DNA of 64,000 bases, from assembly GCF_003063415.1 (NCBI RefSeq), contig NZ_NESK01000013.1, positions 38,048-102,047 of the forward strand, read 5' to 3'. Of this stretch, positions 1 through 8,473 are shown piece by piece. Source of the DNA: Limnohabitans sp. 2KL-17. GTDB lineage: Bacteria > Pseudomonadota > Gammaproteobacteria > Burkholderiales > Burkholderiaceae_C. The notes below the pieces were generated by a model, which searched no databases, was not told where the DNA came from, and worked only from the letters and a program-made list of their open reading frames with translations. The position numbers and the translations under genes were made by a program. Numbering within the stretch: position 1 is the stretch's first letter; each line of letters begins with the position of its first letter.

Positions 1-1
1 C

Positions 2-886
2 AAGGAAAATTCGGAGCCCTTCGTCCGGATTGCGGCCCTGATGCACGCCGCAGGCCTGCATGCGCCCGAGGTGCTGGACTGGCAAGAAGCCTGCGGCTTC
101 ATGCTGCTGAGCGACTTGGGCGATGCCACCATGATGTCTGCCATCGACCCCGAGCGCCCCCAGGCCAACCATGGGCTGTACATGCAGGCTGTTGACACGC
201 TGATTCAGTGGCAACTGGCCTCGCGCACGGGTGTTTTGCCGCCCTACGACGCAGCTTTGTTGAACCGCGAACTCGGCTTGTTCCCGGACTGGTATCTGGC
301 CCGGCACAGGGGCGTCGTGCTGGAAGGCAAGAACCGGGAGGTTTTTGACAAGGCTTTTGCCCTGATCGTGCAGCGCAACCTGGCCGCCCCCAGCGTGTTT
401 GTGCACCGTGACTTCATGCCGCGCAACCTGATGATGCCCCACGGAACGGGTCCTCGCAGCGGGCAGTTGGGGGTGCTGGATTTTCAGGACGCGGTCTATG
501 GCCCGATCACTTACGACGTGGCCAGCCTGATGCGCGACGCCTTCCTGACCTGGGACGAAGACTTTGTGCTGGACATCACCATCCGGTATTGGGAAAAAGC
601 CCGCAAGGCCGGTTTGATGGACTTTGAAGACTGGCACAGCGACTTCGGGGCTTTTTACCGGGCGGTCGAGTGGATGGGCTTGCAGCGCCACCTCAAAGTG
701 GCGGGTATTTTTGCCCGCCTGACCTTGCGCGACGGCAAGCCCAAATACCTGGCCGATGCACCACGCTTTTTGCACTACATCCGCACCACCGCTGACCGCT
801 ACCGCGAGCTGGGTCCTTTGCTCAAGCTGATCGACGAGATCGAAGGCACGACCCCTCAGGTCGGCTTGGCTTACGGGCGCATGTGA
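2..886 (+). CDS. amgK: N-acetylmuramate/N-acetylglucosamine kinase, AmgK-like (5' end outside window)
   Basis: The reading frame is open from base 2, so the N-terminus lies upstream of the window. It belongs to the aminoglycoside-phosphotransferase fold. Counting from the first in-window ATG (base 41), the catalytic loop HRD is at 122-124 with the metal-binding Asn at 129, and the second metal motif DFQD is at 147-150. The RNLM and DFQDAVYGP context is what I associate with AmgK, a cytosolic kinase that phosphorylates C1 of MurNAc and GlcNAc recycled from peptidoglycan, normally working with the uridylyltransferase MurU. MurU is not in the window. The stop overlaps the start region of rsmE, so the two are probably co-transcribed. 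A generic APH-family phosphotransferase is the alternative. Confidence 0.8.
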   Translation, partial: KENSEPFVRIAALMHAAGLHAPEVLDWQEACGFMLLSDLGDATMMSAIDPERPQANHGLYMQAVDTLIQWQLASRTGVLPPYDAALLNRELGLFPDWYLARHRGVVLEGKNREVFDKAFALIVQRNLAAPSVFVHRDFMPRNLMMPHGTGPRSGQLGVLDFQDAVYGPITYDVASLMRDAFLTWDEDFVLDITIRYWEKARKAGLMDFEDWHSDFGAFYRAVEWMGLQRHLKVAGIFARLTLRDGKPKYLADAPRFLHYIRTTADRYRELGPLLKLIDEIEGTTPQVGLAYGRM

Positions 887-888
887 GC

Positions 889-1599
889 ATGCCGCGTTTT
901 TACTGCCCCGAGCCATTGCGCACCGGTCTGGCCCTGAGCCTGCCGCCTGGCGCGGCCCGCCATGTGCAGGTGCTGCGCACACAGCCGGGCGATGTCATCA
1001 CGCTGTTCAATGGCGAAGGCGGGGAGTTTGACGCCACCGTCACCCGCATGGGCCGCAGCGATGTCGATGTTGAAGTCGGCATGCACCACCCGGTGGAACG
1101 AGAGGCACAACGGCCAGTGCACCTGCTGGCGGGCATCACCGCCAATGAGCGCATGGACTGGCTGGTCGAAAAAGCCACCGAGTTGGGCGTGGCCAGCATC
1201 ACCCCGATGGTGGCCGAGCGCAGCGTGCTCAAGCTCAAGGGAGAGCGTGCGGACAAAAAACTCGCCCATTGGCAAGGTGTGGCCGTGGCCGCAGCCGAGC
1301 AATGCGGGCGCAACCGGGTTCCCGTGGTGCATGCCGGGGTGACCCTGAACGAGTGGGTGAAGCAGGCTGCTGGCGGCGAGCGCTGGGTGCTGTCTTTGGC
1401 ACAAGGCACACAGCCCCTCTCGCAGATGGCGGGCCAGGCCCCTGTGACCGTGCTCAGCGGGCCTGAGGGTGGGCTGAGCCCGGCCGAAGAAGCCGCCGCT
1501 TTGTCGGCAGGGTTCAAGCCCGTGACGCTGGGCCCGCGTGTTTTGCGTGCCGAAACGGCGCCCCTGGCCGTGCTGGCCGCGCTGTCGCTGGGCGCTTGA
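889..1599 (+). CDS. rsmE: 16S rRNA (uracil-1498-N3)-methyltransferase RsmE
   Basis: SPOUT-class methyltransferase that methylates N3 of U1498 in 16S rRNA using SAM. The C-terminal knot signature is clear: LSGPEGGLSPAE followed by LGPRVLRAETAPLA, which form the SAM-binding trefoil. The N-terminus MPRFYC matches the usual start of the family, so I chose ATG 889; a GTG at 883 is in frame and would overlap the upstream stop (884-886). Its length of 236 residues is normal. It sits directly behind the AmgK-like kinase with essentially no gap, implying translational coupling. Confidence 0.93.
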   Translation: MPRFYCPEPLRTGLALSLPPGAARHVQVLRTQPGDVITLFNGEGGEFDATVTRMGRSDVDVEVGMHHPVEREAQRPVHLLAGITANERMDWLVEKATELGVASITPMVAERSVLKLKGERADKKLAHWQGVAVAAAEQCGRNRVPVVHAGVTLNEWVKQAAGGERWVLSLAQGTQPLSQMAGQAPVTVLSGPEGGLSPAEEAAALSAGFKPVTLGPRVLRAETAPLAVLAALSLGA

Positions 1600-1692
1600 G
1601 CGGTTCACTGTCCAAGCCGGGCTATTTGCAGGCCCATGGCCAAGAGCCGGGGCGACACCGCTTCATAAGTATCAGGCGATACACTGGCCCGC

Positions 1693-2871
1693 ATGAACGC
1701 CAACCTCATCCTCCTCACGCTCTGCCAGGGCCTTTTCTTCACCAACAACGTCACGTTCATTGCCATCAACGGCCTGGTGGGCTTGAGCATGGCGCCGTTG
1801 GGTTGGATGGCCACCTTGCCCGTCATGGGCTATGTGGTGGGTGGTGCGCTGTCGACCGGCCTGGTGGCCAAAAGCCAGTCGCGCTGGGGGCGCAAAGTGT
1901 CGTTTCAGCTGGGGCTGGTGGTCGCGATGTTTTCGGCATTGCTGGCCGCTTATGCCGCCTGGAGCCAGAACTTCTGGCTGCTGGTCGCGGCCACGGTGAT
2001 TGCGGGGTATTACAGTGCCAACGGCCAGTTGTACCGATTTGCCGCGGCCGAGTTGGCCGCTGACGGTTTTCGCGAAAAAGCCGTCTCGCTGGTGCTGGCG
2101 GGGGGCTTGATCGGTGCCATCGTGGGGCCCAATTTGGCATCGCGGACCCGCACTGTGTACGAAACCCCTTTTTTGGGCGCCTACATGGCGCTGGGCATCG
2201 TTGCGGTGCTGGCCATGGTGTGCATGGCTTTCATCCGTTTCCCGGCCGTGCCCGCCAAAAAGCCTGGCGACAGCGCAGGGCGCCCTTTGTCCGAAATCAT
2301 GCGCCAGCCGGTGTTCATCGTGGCCGCAGCGGCAGCTGCGCTCAGTTACGGCGTGATGAACCTGCTGATGGCCGCCACCCCACTGGCCATGCAGGTGTGT
2401 GGCTTCAGTTTTGACGATGCCGCGTTGGTGCTCGAATGGCATGTGATCGGCATGTTTGCGCCCGGTTTTTTCACGGGCCATCTGATTAAAAAATTCGGCA
2501 CGCTGCCCATCATGGGTGTGGGCGTGGTCATCAACCTGGCCTGCATTGCCATTGCCCTGACGGGTGTCGAGTTGCACCAGTTCCTGATCGCCTTGTTCTT
2601 GCTGGGCCTGGGCTGGAACTTCCTGTTCACCGGCAGCACCACCTTGGCCATGAAAGCCTGGACCCCGGCCGAAAAAGACCGCGGTCAGGCCGCCATCAAC
2701 TTCTTTGTGTTCAGCACCATGGCCGTGACCTCGTTTGCTTCGGGTGCACTCGTCACCACGCAAGGCTGGACTTGGCTGAACATCGGTTCACTCTTGCCCG
2801 TGGCCCTGACGGGCGTGGCGCTGGTGTGGATGGCGATCAAGCAGAAAAGCGTGCAAGCAGCCAGCGCTTGA
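1693..2871 (+). CDS. MFS transporter
   Basis: Integral inner-membrane protein of 392 residues with the hydrophobic periodicity of a 12-helix major facilitator. The N-terminal half has the short cytoplasmic loop STGLVAKSQSRWGRK between helices 2 and 3, the position of the MFS A-motif, in a degenerate form. No substrate can be read from the sequence; the nearest functional guess is an efflux or sugar/organic-acid carrier of the YfcJ/YhhS kind. It is preceded by about 90 bases without a gene and its 3' end overlaps the convergent hydrolase gene by 35 bases, so the two transcripts must run into each other. The start ATG has only a weak ribosome-binding site. Confidence 0.8.
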   Translation: MNANLILLTLCQGLFFTNNVTFIAINGLVGLSMAPLGWMATLPVMGYVVGGALSTGLVAKSQSRWGRKVSFQLGLVVAMFSALLAAYAAWSQNFWLLVAATVIAGYYSANGQLYRFAAAELAADGFREKAVSLVLAGGLIGAIVGPNLASRTRTVYETPFLGAYMALGIVAVLAMVCMAFIRFPAVPAKKPGDSAGRPLSEIMRQPVFIVAAAAAALSYGVMNLLMAATPLAMQVCGFSFDDAALVLEWHVIGMFAPGFFTGHLIKKFGTLPIMGVGVVINLACIAIALTGVELHQFLIALFLLGLGWNFLFTGSTTLAMKAWTPAEKDRGQAAINFFVFSTMAVTSFASGALVTTQGWTWLNIGSLLPVALTGVALVWMAIKQKSVQAASA

Positions 2872-3700
2872 GCGCGGTGAACACCTGGACGCGGTAGAGG
2901 TCATTGAAGATCTCGTGGTACATGGCGTCAAAGCACTCGGCTTGCACCACGCCAGCCGGTGCGGCTTCGGCAAATGCAGCGCTGGCCTGGGCGTTGACCA
3001 GCCGGTCCTGACCGGCATACAGCAGCAATGTGGGCACAGACCACTGCGGCGCATCGGCCAACGCCCGGGCGCCGTTGTCCAGAATCCAGGCGGCCAAACC
3101 CGTTGAAATGCGCCGGTGCACCAATGGGTCGGCCTCGTAGGCTTTGACAGCCTCGAGATCACGCGCCACAAACTCGGTCTTCAGCCCGTTGTCCACCCGC
3201 AGATGCGGCACCCAGCGGGGCAAGGTGGCCAGCAGCATTTTCTGCAGCAAATTGGGAAACGCCCCAAACGCCGGAGAAGACAGCACTGCCGCATCTGCCG
3301 AGTGCCTTTGTTCGGCCAGCGTTCGCGCCACCACCAGCCCCCCCATGCTGTGGCCCAGCAAAATGAGTGGCGCATCGGCCAAGGCCGGGCGGCTCCGTGT
3401 ATCGTCCATCACACGGCACAAATCAGCTTGCAAACTGCCGGGCCGCAGCAGGTCGCCGCGTGCGCCTTCAGACAGGCCATGGCCTTGCTGGTCGTAAGCC
3501 CGAATGGCAAAACCCCAATCGTGCAAATGTGCGGCCAATTCGCCGTAGCGCCCGGCATGTTCGCCCAGGCCGTGCACCAAGAGCACCGTGCCCAAGGGGC
3601 GTGCAGCTGGCAAAGCCCAATCAAAAACCGCCAACTGGCCCGCTTCGCCTGGCAAGGCTGAAACCGTGGGCCGTGAAATCGACAGCCGCTGCATCGCCAT
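2837..3700 (-). CDS. alpha/beta hydrolase, monoacylglycerol lipase/lysophospholipase-like
   Basis: Serine hydrolase of the Hydrolase_4 family, 287 residues. The nucleophile elbow is GHSMGG, the likely acid is in LLYAGQDRLVN and the likely base in AMYHEIFND near the C-terminus. HGLGEHAGRYGELAAHL near the N-terminus is typical of monoglyceride lipases, where it forms the oxyanion hole. The start at 3700 gives the overlap TGATG with the stop of the upstream peptidase, indicating translational coupling; a longer frame upstream exists but would run through the peptidase. No signal peptide is visible, so it is probably cytosolic. The substrate is not determined. Confidence 0.85.
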   Translation of the reverse strand: MAMQRLSISRPTVSALPGEAGQLAVFDWALPAARPLGTVLLVHGLGEHAGRYGELAAHLHDWGFAIRAYDQQGHGLSEGARGDLLRPGSLQADLCRVMDDTRSRPALADAPLILLGHSMGGLVVARTLAEQRHSADAAVLSSPAFGAFPNLLQKMLLATLPRWVPHLRVDNGLKTEFVARDLEAVKAYEADPLVHRRISTGLAAWILDNGARALADAPQWSVPTLLLYAGQDRLVNAQASAAFAEAAPAGVVQAECFDAMYHEIFNDLYRVQVFTALKRWLLARFSA

Positions 3701-5181
3701 CAAGGCATGCGGGCCATGACTTCGGCCACGGCGGCGGTGAGTTTCTTGGCGTAGGGGACATGCAAAAACTCGTTCGGTCCGTGCGCGTTGCTCTTGGGGC
3801 CAAGCACGCCGCACACCATCATCTGGGCCTTCGGGAACCCGGCACTCAGCATGTTCATGAGCGGGATCGTGCCGCCTTGGCCGATGTAACCCACGGGGGC
3901 GCCATAGTGCGCCTGGCTGGCGCTGTTCAGGGCTTGTTCGAACCAGGGCTGCGTGCCTGGGGCGTTCCAGCCGGTGGCACCGCCACCGCTTTCAAAGGTG
4001 ACCTTGGCCTGGTAAGGCGCGTTGTCTTCCAGCAGGGCCTTCATCTCGGCCACGGCTTGTGTGGCATCCACCAGCGGGGGCAGGCGCAGGCTGAGCTTGA
4101 AGGCGGTGTAGGGCCGCAGCACGTTGCCGGCGTCTTTCAGGGCCGGAAAACCTTCTGCGCCGGTCACGCTCAAGGTGGGCGTCCAGGTGCGGTTGAGCAG
4201 GGCTTGTGTGGGGTCGGTGGTGGTGGGCAAGGCAAAGCTGGTCGAGCCGCCGCAATCGTAGTGCGCCCAGGGGAAGCGCTTGTAGACCTCATCGCCCAAT
4301 ATGGCGGCCGTGGCGCGCGCTTGTGCCAGGCGTTCGGCAGGCACCTCGCAATGGAAGCTGGCGGGCAACAAACGCCCGGTGGCACTGTCTTCCAGGCGAT
4401 CGAGCACCTGGCGCATGATCCGAAAACTCGAGGGCACCAGCCCCGAAGCATCGCCGGAGTGGATGCCCTCGGTCAGCACCTCGACCTTGAGCGTGCCACT
4501 GGCCATGCCGCGCAGGCTGGTGGTCAGCCACAGCTGCTCGTAGTTGCCCGCGCCACTGTCCAGGCAAATCACCAGACCCACATCGCCCAAGCGGGTGCGC
4601 AGGGTGTCCACATAAGGCATCAGGTCGTACGAGCCTGATTCTTCGCAAGTCTCGATCAGGCCCACGATGCGCGGGTGCGGGGTCTTCTGGCTTTTGAGGG
4701 CCTGCAAAGCCGCAATGCTGGCGTACACCGCATAGCCATCGTCAGCGCCGCCACGGCCATACAGCTTGCCGTCTTCGTACACTGGGGTCCAGGGGCCCAG
4801 GTCGTTGCGCCAACCGTTGAACTCGGGCTGTTTGTCCATGTGGCCGTACATCAGGATGGTTTGGCCAGAGCCTTCGGTGGCAGCGCGGGTGGCGTCCACC
4901 TCAAAGAACATCACGGGTGTGCGGCCCGGCAGGCGAATGATTTCCAGCTTCAGGCCCTCGACCTTTTGCGCTTCGACCCATTGCGCGGCGTGGCGCAGCA
5001 CCGTCTCGATGTGGCCATGGGCGGCCCACTCGGCATCAAATGCGGGCGACTTGGCCGGGATTTCGATGTACTTTTTCAGCTCGGGCAGGATGCTGCTGTC
5101 CCAAGCTTGGGAGACCTCATTCAAGGCTTGGGCGGTGTCCAGATGACCAGCGGGCATTTCACGGTGTAAAGGTGCATTCAT
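3700..5181 (-). CDS. M20 family metallopeptidase (dipeptidase)
   Basis: Zinc-dependent M20 peptidase of 493 residues. The metal-binding motifs appear in order: MYGHMDKQPEF (first His and Asp), YGRGGADDGYA (bridging Asp), ETCEESGS (catalytic Glu plus ligand Glu), LDSGAGNY, and a late HGPNEFLHV (final His ligand). The H-M-D-K-Q-P-E variant of the first motif is typical of the bacterial dipeptidase branch rather than of ArgE/DapE. The start was set at 5181 because AGGAG lies eight bases upstream and the longer frame has low-complexity, unlikely sequence. It is probably a cytosolic dipeptidase that supplies free amino acids and is coupled to the downstream hydrolase by a one-base overlap. Confidence 0.87.
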   Translation of the reverse strand: MNAPLHREMPAGHLDTAQALNEVSQAWDSSILPELKKYIEIPAKSPAFDAEWAAHGHIETVLRHAAQWVEAQKVEGLKLEIIRLPGRTPVMFFEVDATRAATEGSGQTILMYGHMDKQPEFNGWRNDLGPWTPVYEDGKLYGRGGADDGYAVYASIAALQALKSQKTPHPRIVGLIETCEESGSYDLMPYVDTLRTRLGDVGLVICLDSGAGNYEQLWLTTSLRGMASGTLKVEVLTEGIHSGDASGLVPSSFRIMRQVLDRLEDSATGRLLPASFHCEVPAERLAQARATAAILGDEVYKRFPWAHYDCGGSTSFALPTTTDPTQALLNRTWTPTLSVTGAEGFPALKDAGNVLRPYTAFKLSLRLPPLVDATQAVAEMKALLEDNAPYQAKVTFESGGGATGWNAPGTQPWFEQALNSASQAHYGAPVGYIGQGGTIPLMNMLSAGFPKAQMMVCGVLGPKSNAHGPNEFLHVPYAKKLTAAVAEVMARMP

Positions 5182-5389
5182 GGGACAGGGCTCCTGAGGG
5201 CGACACAAAAGAAAATACTTTAGCGGTTTTGTGCAAAGGTCGCCATGGCCGGCATTCGCAGTGGGGACAGCGGAGCCCATTTTTTGAGCCCCATGGCAGC
5301 GGGCGGCGGCACAATGGCAGACAGACATTCGGCTTTGCCGGATGGGATGATCGCAGGTGTGCACAAGCCAAGGCCGATGGAGAAGTCAA

Positions 5390-6091
5390 TTGAGTGTGTT
5401 TGAAACGGGAGGGCCAACGCCCAGCCGAGTGCCCGCAAAACGTGTGGGCGGCATCGTGCTGGCCGCAGGTGCCGGCGCCCGAATGGGCCATCGCCCCAAA
5501 TGCTTGTTGCAACTGGACGGCATCAGCCTGCTGGCGCGTCAACTGCAAGCCTTGTCGAATGCGGGCATCGCTGAGGTGGTGTTGGTCTTGGGTCACCACG
5601 CCGAACGCATTCAGCAAGAGGCCTGCTTGGCCCAATTTGGGGCGCGCACAGTGATCAACCCCCAGACTGAATCAGGCCATGTGAGCTCCTTGCGCGTGGG
5701 CTTGCAGGCTTTGTCATCGGGCTTGGATGCGGTGATCGTGGCCCTGGCAGACCAGCCGCTCATCAACACGCAGGACGTGGCCGATCTGATGGGCGCCTTT
5801 GCCGATCGCCCTGAAGGCACACAAATGTTGCAACCTGCCGTGCAGGGCTTGCCCGGAAACCCCGTCATGTTCAGTTGGGCTGTTGGCCAGCAAATCTTGT
5901 CGGGTGATGCGCACATCGGTGTGCGGCAATGGCAAGCCGCACAGCCCGACAGTGTGTTCCGGTGGCCCACAGCCAACACCCACTACCGCACGGATGTGGA
6001 CAGCGAAGAAGACCGCCTGGCCATTGAAACGCGCACAGGACAAAGCCTGCGCTGGCCTGCCGACGCCATTCCACCGACATCCACGCTGTAA
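5390..6091 (+). CDS. MobA-like nucleotidyltransferase (MocA/molybdenum cofactor type)
   Basis: The NTP-transferase-3 fold starts with VLAAGAGARMGHRPK, the nucleotide-binding loop GxGxRMG with its lysine. Later motifs include ALADQPLI (metal-binding Asp region) and GLPGNPVMFS. These match MocA/MobA-like enzymes that cytidylate or guanylate molybdopterin for xanthine-dehydrogenase or aldehyde-oxidase type enzymes. No molybdoenzyme gene is next to it, so its client is unknown. No ATG fits well near the conserved start; TTG 5390 or GTG 5396 are the likely initiators. It is divergent from the M20 peptidase gene and convergent with tauE. Confidence 0.72.
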   Translation: MSVFETGGPTPSRVPAKRVGGIVLAAGAGARMGHRPKCLLQLDGISLLARQLQALSNAGIAEVVLVLGHHAERIQQEACLAQFGARTVINPQTESGHVSSLRVGLQALSSGLDAVIVALADQPLINTQDVADLMGAFADRPEGTQMLQPAVQGLPGNPVMFSWAVGQQILSGDAHIGVRQWQAAQPDSVFRWPTANTHYRTDVDSEEDRLAIETRTGQSLRWPADAIPPTSTL

Positions 6092-6129
6092 AAATGCCAA
6101 GACCCTGTGCGGTTTGATCTGAAGGGCTT

Positions 6130-6873
6130 TCAAGCCTGCAATGCGTCAGCGATCAGCTTCAGGGAGATCGCCAGCAAGCCGATTTGCACCGCTTTAAAAA
6201 ACCATTCATCGGCGATTTTGCGTGTCAGGTAGGCCCCCACAACGGTGCCTATCAGGGCAAACGGGATCAACACCACGGCGCCCATCATTTGCTCTGTGTC
6301 ATAGGGCCGTAACTGATGGTAAGGCGCCAGTTTGACCAGGTTGATGGCTGTAAAAAACAGCGTCGATGTGCCCGCAAACACGATTTTTGGCAGCTTTTGG
6401 GGCAGCAAATAAACCTGAAAAGGGGGGCCTCCGGCATGCGAGATGAAGCTGGCAAAACCTGCGATCACGCCCCACAGTGAACCCCGCCCCCAATTGGCCG
6501 GGCTTGCGGCTTGTTCGTTTTTGCGTTTGATCCAGGCATTGAGTACAAAACCCACACCCATCAGACCGACCATCAACTTGACAGCGGTGTCCGATACCAG
6601 CGATGCCGCCAGCCAGCCGACCAGCACACCTCCCAAACCGGCAGGGATGAGAATTTTCAAATTGATGGCGCTGAAGTTTTTTCGGTAAAGCCACAAACCC
6701 ACCATGTCGGAGATGATGTAAATGGGCAGCAGCATCACCACCGCATTGATCGGCGACATGAACAGGGAAAGAATCGGCACCGACAGCATGCCGATGGTGG
6801 GCAAGCCCCCTTTGGACAAGCCGACCATGCCGGCAGCCAGCGCTGCCCACATCAGGTAGTGCGGGTCATTCAC
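6130..6873 (-). CDS. sulfite exporter TauE/SafE family permease
   Basis: A 247-residue polytopic membrane protein with the TauE/SafE layout of two four-helix halves. The first half has the typical GLSKGGLP motif after helix 1; the second begins after a hydrophilic linker (KRKNEQAAS, around residue 120) and contains FISHAGGPPFQVYLLPQ, the characteristic second-half motif. The family moves small anions such as sulfite, sulfoacetate or organic acids. It is the last gene of the tetronate operon, 75 bases behind otnI, so it may export a waste anion or import a substrate for that pathway, but nothing in the sequence fixes substrate or direction. Confidence 0.85.
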   Translation of the reverse strand: MNDPHYLMWAALAAGMVGLSKGGLPTIGMLSVPILSLFMSPINAVVMLLPIYIISDMVGLWLYRKNFSAINLKILIPAGLGGVLVGWLAASLVSDTAVKLMVGLMGVGFVLNAWIKRKNEQAASPANWGRGSLWGVIAGFASFISHAGGPPFQVYLLPQKLPKIVFAGTSTLFFTAINLVKLAPYHQLRPYDTEQMMGAVVLIPFALIGTVVGAYLTRKIADEWFFKAVQIGLLAISLKLIADALQA

Positions 6874-6948
6874 TGCAGATCCGTCGCAAGGCCGTCATTT
6901 GAAAATGACAGGGGATCGATGCGAATGGGGCGCAGCGCAAGCTGAGCC

Positions 6949-7791
6949 TCACAAATAGCCTTGTACCCAGCCCAAGCCACGCGACGTGCCACCGGCCGAA
7001 GCATCGGCCGGGTTGTATTCGCAGCCGATCCAGCCTTCCCAGCCGCATTCGGCGCTCACTTTGTCAATGGTCTGGAAGATGTGCGTCCAGTTCACCTCGC
7101 CCGTGCCGGGTTCGTGGCGGTTGGGCACCTCGGCGATCTGGAAGTGCCCGACCTGGCCTGTGGGCAGGTACTGCGCGATCTTGGCCGTCAGGTCGCCTTC
7201 GACGATCTGGCAGTGAAACAAATCCATCTGCACTTTCACATTGGTGGCCCCCACCGCCTGCACAATGCGGTGCGCGTGGTCTTGTCGGTTGAGTTGAAAG
7301 CCCGGCACGCTGCGGGTGTTGATGGGCTCGATCAGTACATCGCGCCCGGCTTTGGCAGCTTGAGCAGCGGCCCATTGCAGGTTGCCGATGAGTGTGACGT
7401 CTGCGGCAGCGGCTGCATCCGGGCTTGCGCCATTGGCGCGCAAACCCACCATGGCATGGATGCGCGGACAGTTCAAGGCCTCGGCATAAATCAGGGCTTG
7501 TTCAAAACCAGTGCGAAATTCGGTCTCGCGTCCTGGCGCGCAGGCGGTGCCTCGGCTGCCTGTTTCCCAAGCCTGGGTGAAGCTGGCGCTGTCCATGCCG
7601 CCAGAGGGCGTGTTGAACAACACCTGCTGCAAGCCGTTGCCACGCAATCGGGCGGACAACTCCTCGGCGGCAAATGCATATGGGAACAGGTATTCCACCG
7701 CTTTGAAACCGTCCTTTGCGGCCGCTTCAAAGCGCTCCAGAAACGGCAGGTCGGGGTACATCATGGACAGGTTGGCAGCAAAGCGGGGCAT
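6949..7791 (-). CDS. otnI: 2-oxo-tetronate isomerase (hydroxypyruvate isomerase family)
   Basis: TIM-barrel sugar-acid isomerase, 280 residues, a little longer than the usual 255-265. Family landmarks are FAANLSMMYPDLPFLERF at the start, VEYLFPYAF, the metal/substrate segment LIEPINTRSVPGF (Glu), VKVQMDLFHCQ, GHFQIAEVPNRHEPGTGEVNW and a terminal EYNPA. In the established DUF1537 pathway OtnI converts 2-oxo-tetronate to 3-oxo-tetronate, the product then phosphorylated by OtnK. Position in this operon supports that role over hydroxypyruvate isomerase proper. The gap to otnC is 16 bases. Confidence 0.88.
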   Translation of the reverse strand: MPRFAANLSMMYPDLPFLERFEAAAKDGFKAVEYLFPYAFAAEELSARLRGNGLQQVLFNTPSGGMDSASFTQAWETGSRGTACAPGRETEFRTGFEQALIYAEALNCPRIHAMVGLRANGASPDAAAAADVTLIGNLQWAAAQAAKAGRDVLIEPINTRSVPGFQLNRQDHAHRIVQAVGATNVKVQMDLFHCQIVEGDLTAKIAQYLPTGQVGHFQIAEVPNRHEPGTGEVNWTHIFQTIDKVSAECGWEGWIGCEYNPADASAGGTSRGLGWVQGYL

Positions 7792-7807
7792 GGGTGTCTT
7801 TCAGGTC

Positions 7808-8473
7808 TTACCAGCGGGCGCCAAAGGTCTGGCGCAAATCGTCCAGGTCGTTGGCCAGAAGGGGTGGGGTGTCGGGTTGCAACAGCATGAGCCGTGCGGT
7901 TTCTTCCAGTTCCTCGAGCGTGGCCATGGCCGCTGCAGGCGAGTCGTGCCACACATTGGGCCCCAGGCGCGGCAACATCACGGCGCGGATCGGGGTGCCC
8001 TTTGCAGCATGCTGGCGGATCAGCGCGGCGACTTCTCTGGCGGCATCGGGACTGCCCGGGCGGTGGTAGCGCGCCAGGGGCACATGGCCCACTTTCATCA
8101 CGAAATAAGGCGTGATGGGCGGCAGCAATTCGGGGCCGTGGGCGTTCAGGCTGAGGGCCACGCAATGCGTGCTGTGGGTGTGAATCACACAGCTTGTGTG
8201 GGGACTGTGTTCGCAAGCGGCATCGTAAATCTGACGGTGCAAGGCGATGGTCTTGCTGCCCTTGTCGCCGCTGACTTGCTGGCCTTGCAGGTCCAGCTTG
8301 GCCAGCCGCGCCGGGTCCAGAAAACCCAGACAGGCATCGGTGGGCGTGATCAAAAAGCCATCGTCCAAGCGCACGCTGACGTTGCCCGCCGTGGCGTGCA
8401 CAAGGCCGCGCTCAAACAGGCTGCGGCCCACACGGCAAATTTCTTCGCGGGCCTGGTTCTCGAGGAGGTTCAT
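7808..8473 (-). CDS. otnC: 3-oxo-tetronate 4-phosphate decarboxylase (class II aldolase fold)
   Basis: Class II aldolase/adducin-fold enzyme of 221 residues. Zinc-binding histidines are visible in CVIHTHSTHCVAL, and HATAGNVSVRLDDGF is the phosphate-binding loop shared with fuculose-1-phosphate aldolase. In the tetronate pathway this enzyme decarboxylates 3-oxo-tetronate 4-phosphate to dihydroxyacetone phosphate and CO2, the last step before glycolysis. The start codon overlaps the stop of otnK by four bases, so translation is coupled. By fold alone it could be another aldose-phosphate aldolase; the adjacent otnK, otnI and ltnD settle the assignment. Confidence 0.9.
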   Translation of the reverse strand: MNLLENQAREEICRVGRSLFERGLVHATAGNVSVRLDDGFLITPTDACLGFLDPARLAKLDLQGQQVSGDKGSKTIALHRQIYDAACEHSPHTSCVIHTHSTHCVALSLNAHGPELLPPITPYFVMKVGHVPLARYHRPGSPDAAREVAALIRQHAAKGTPIRAVMLPRLGPNVWHDSPAAAMATLEELEETARLMLLQPDTPPLLANDLDDLRQTFGARW

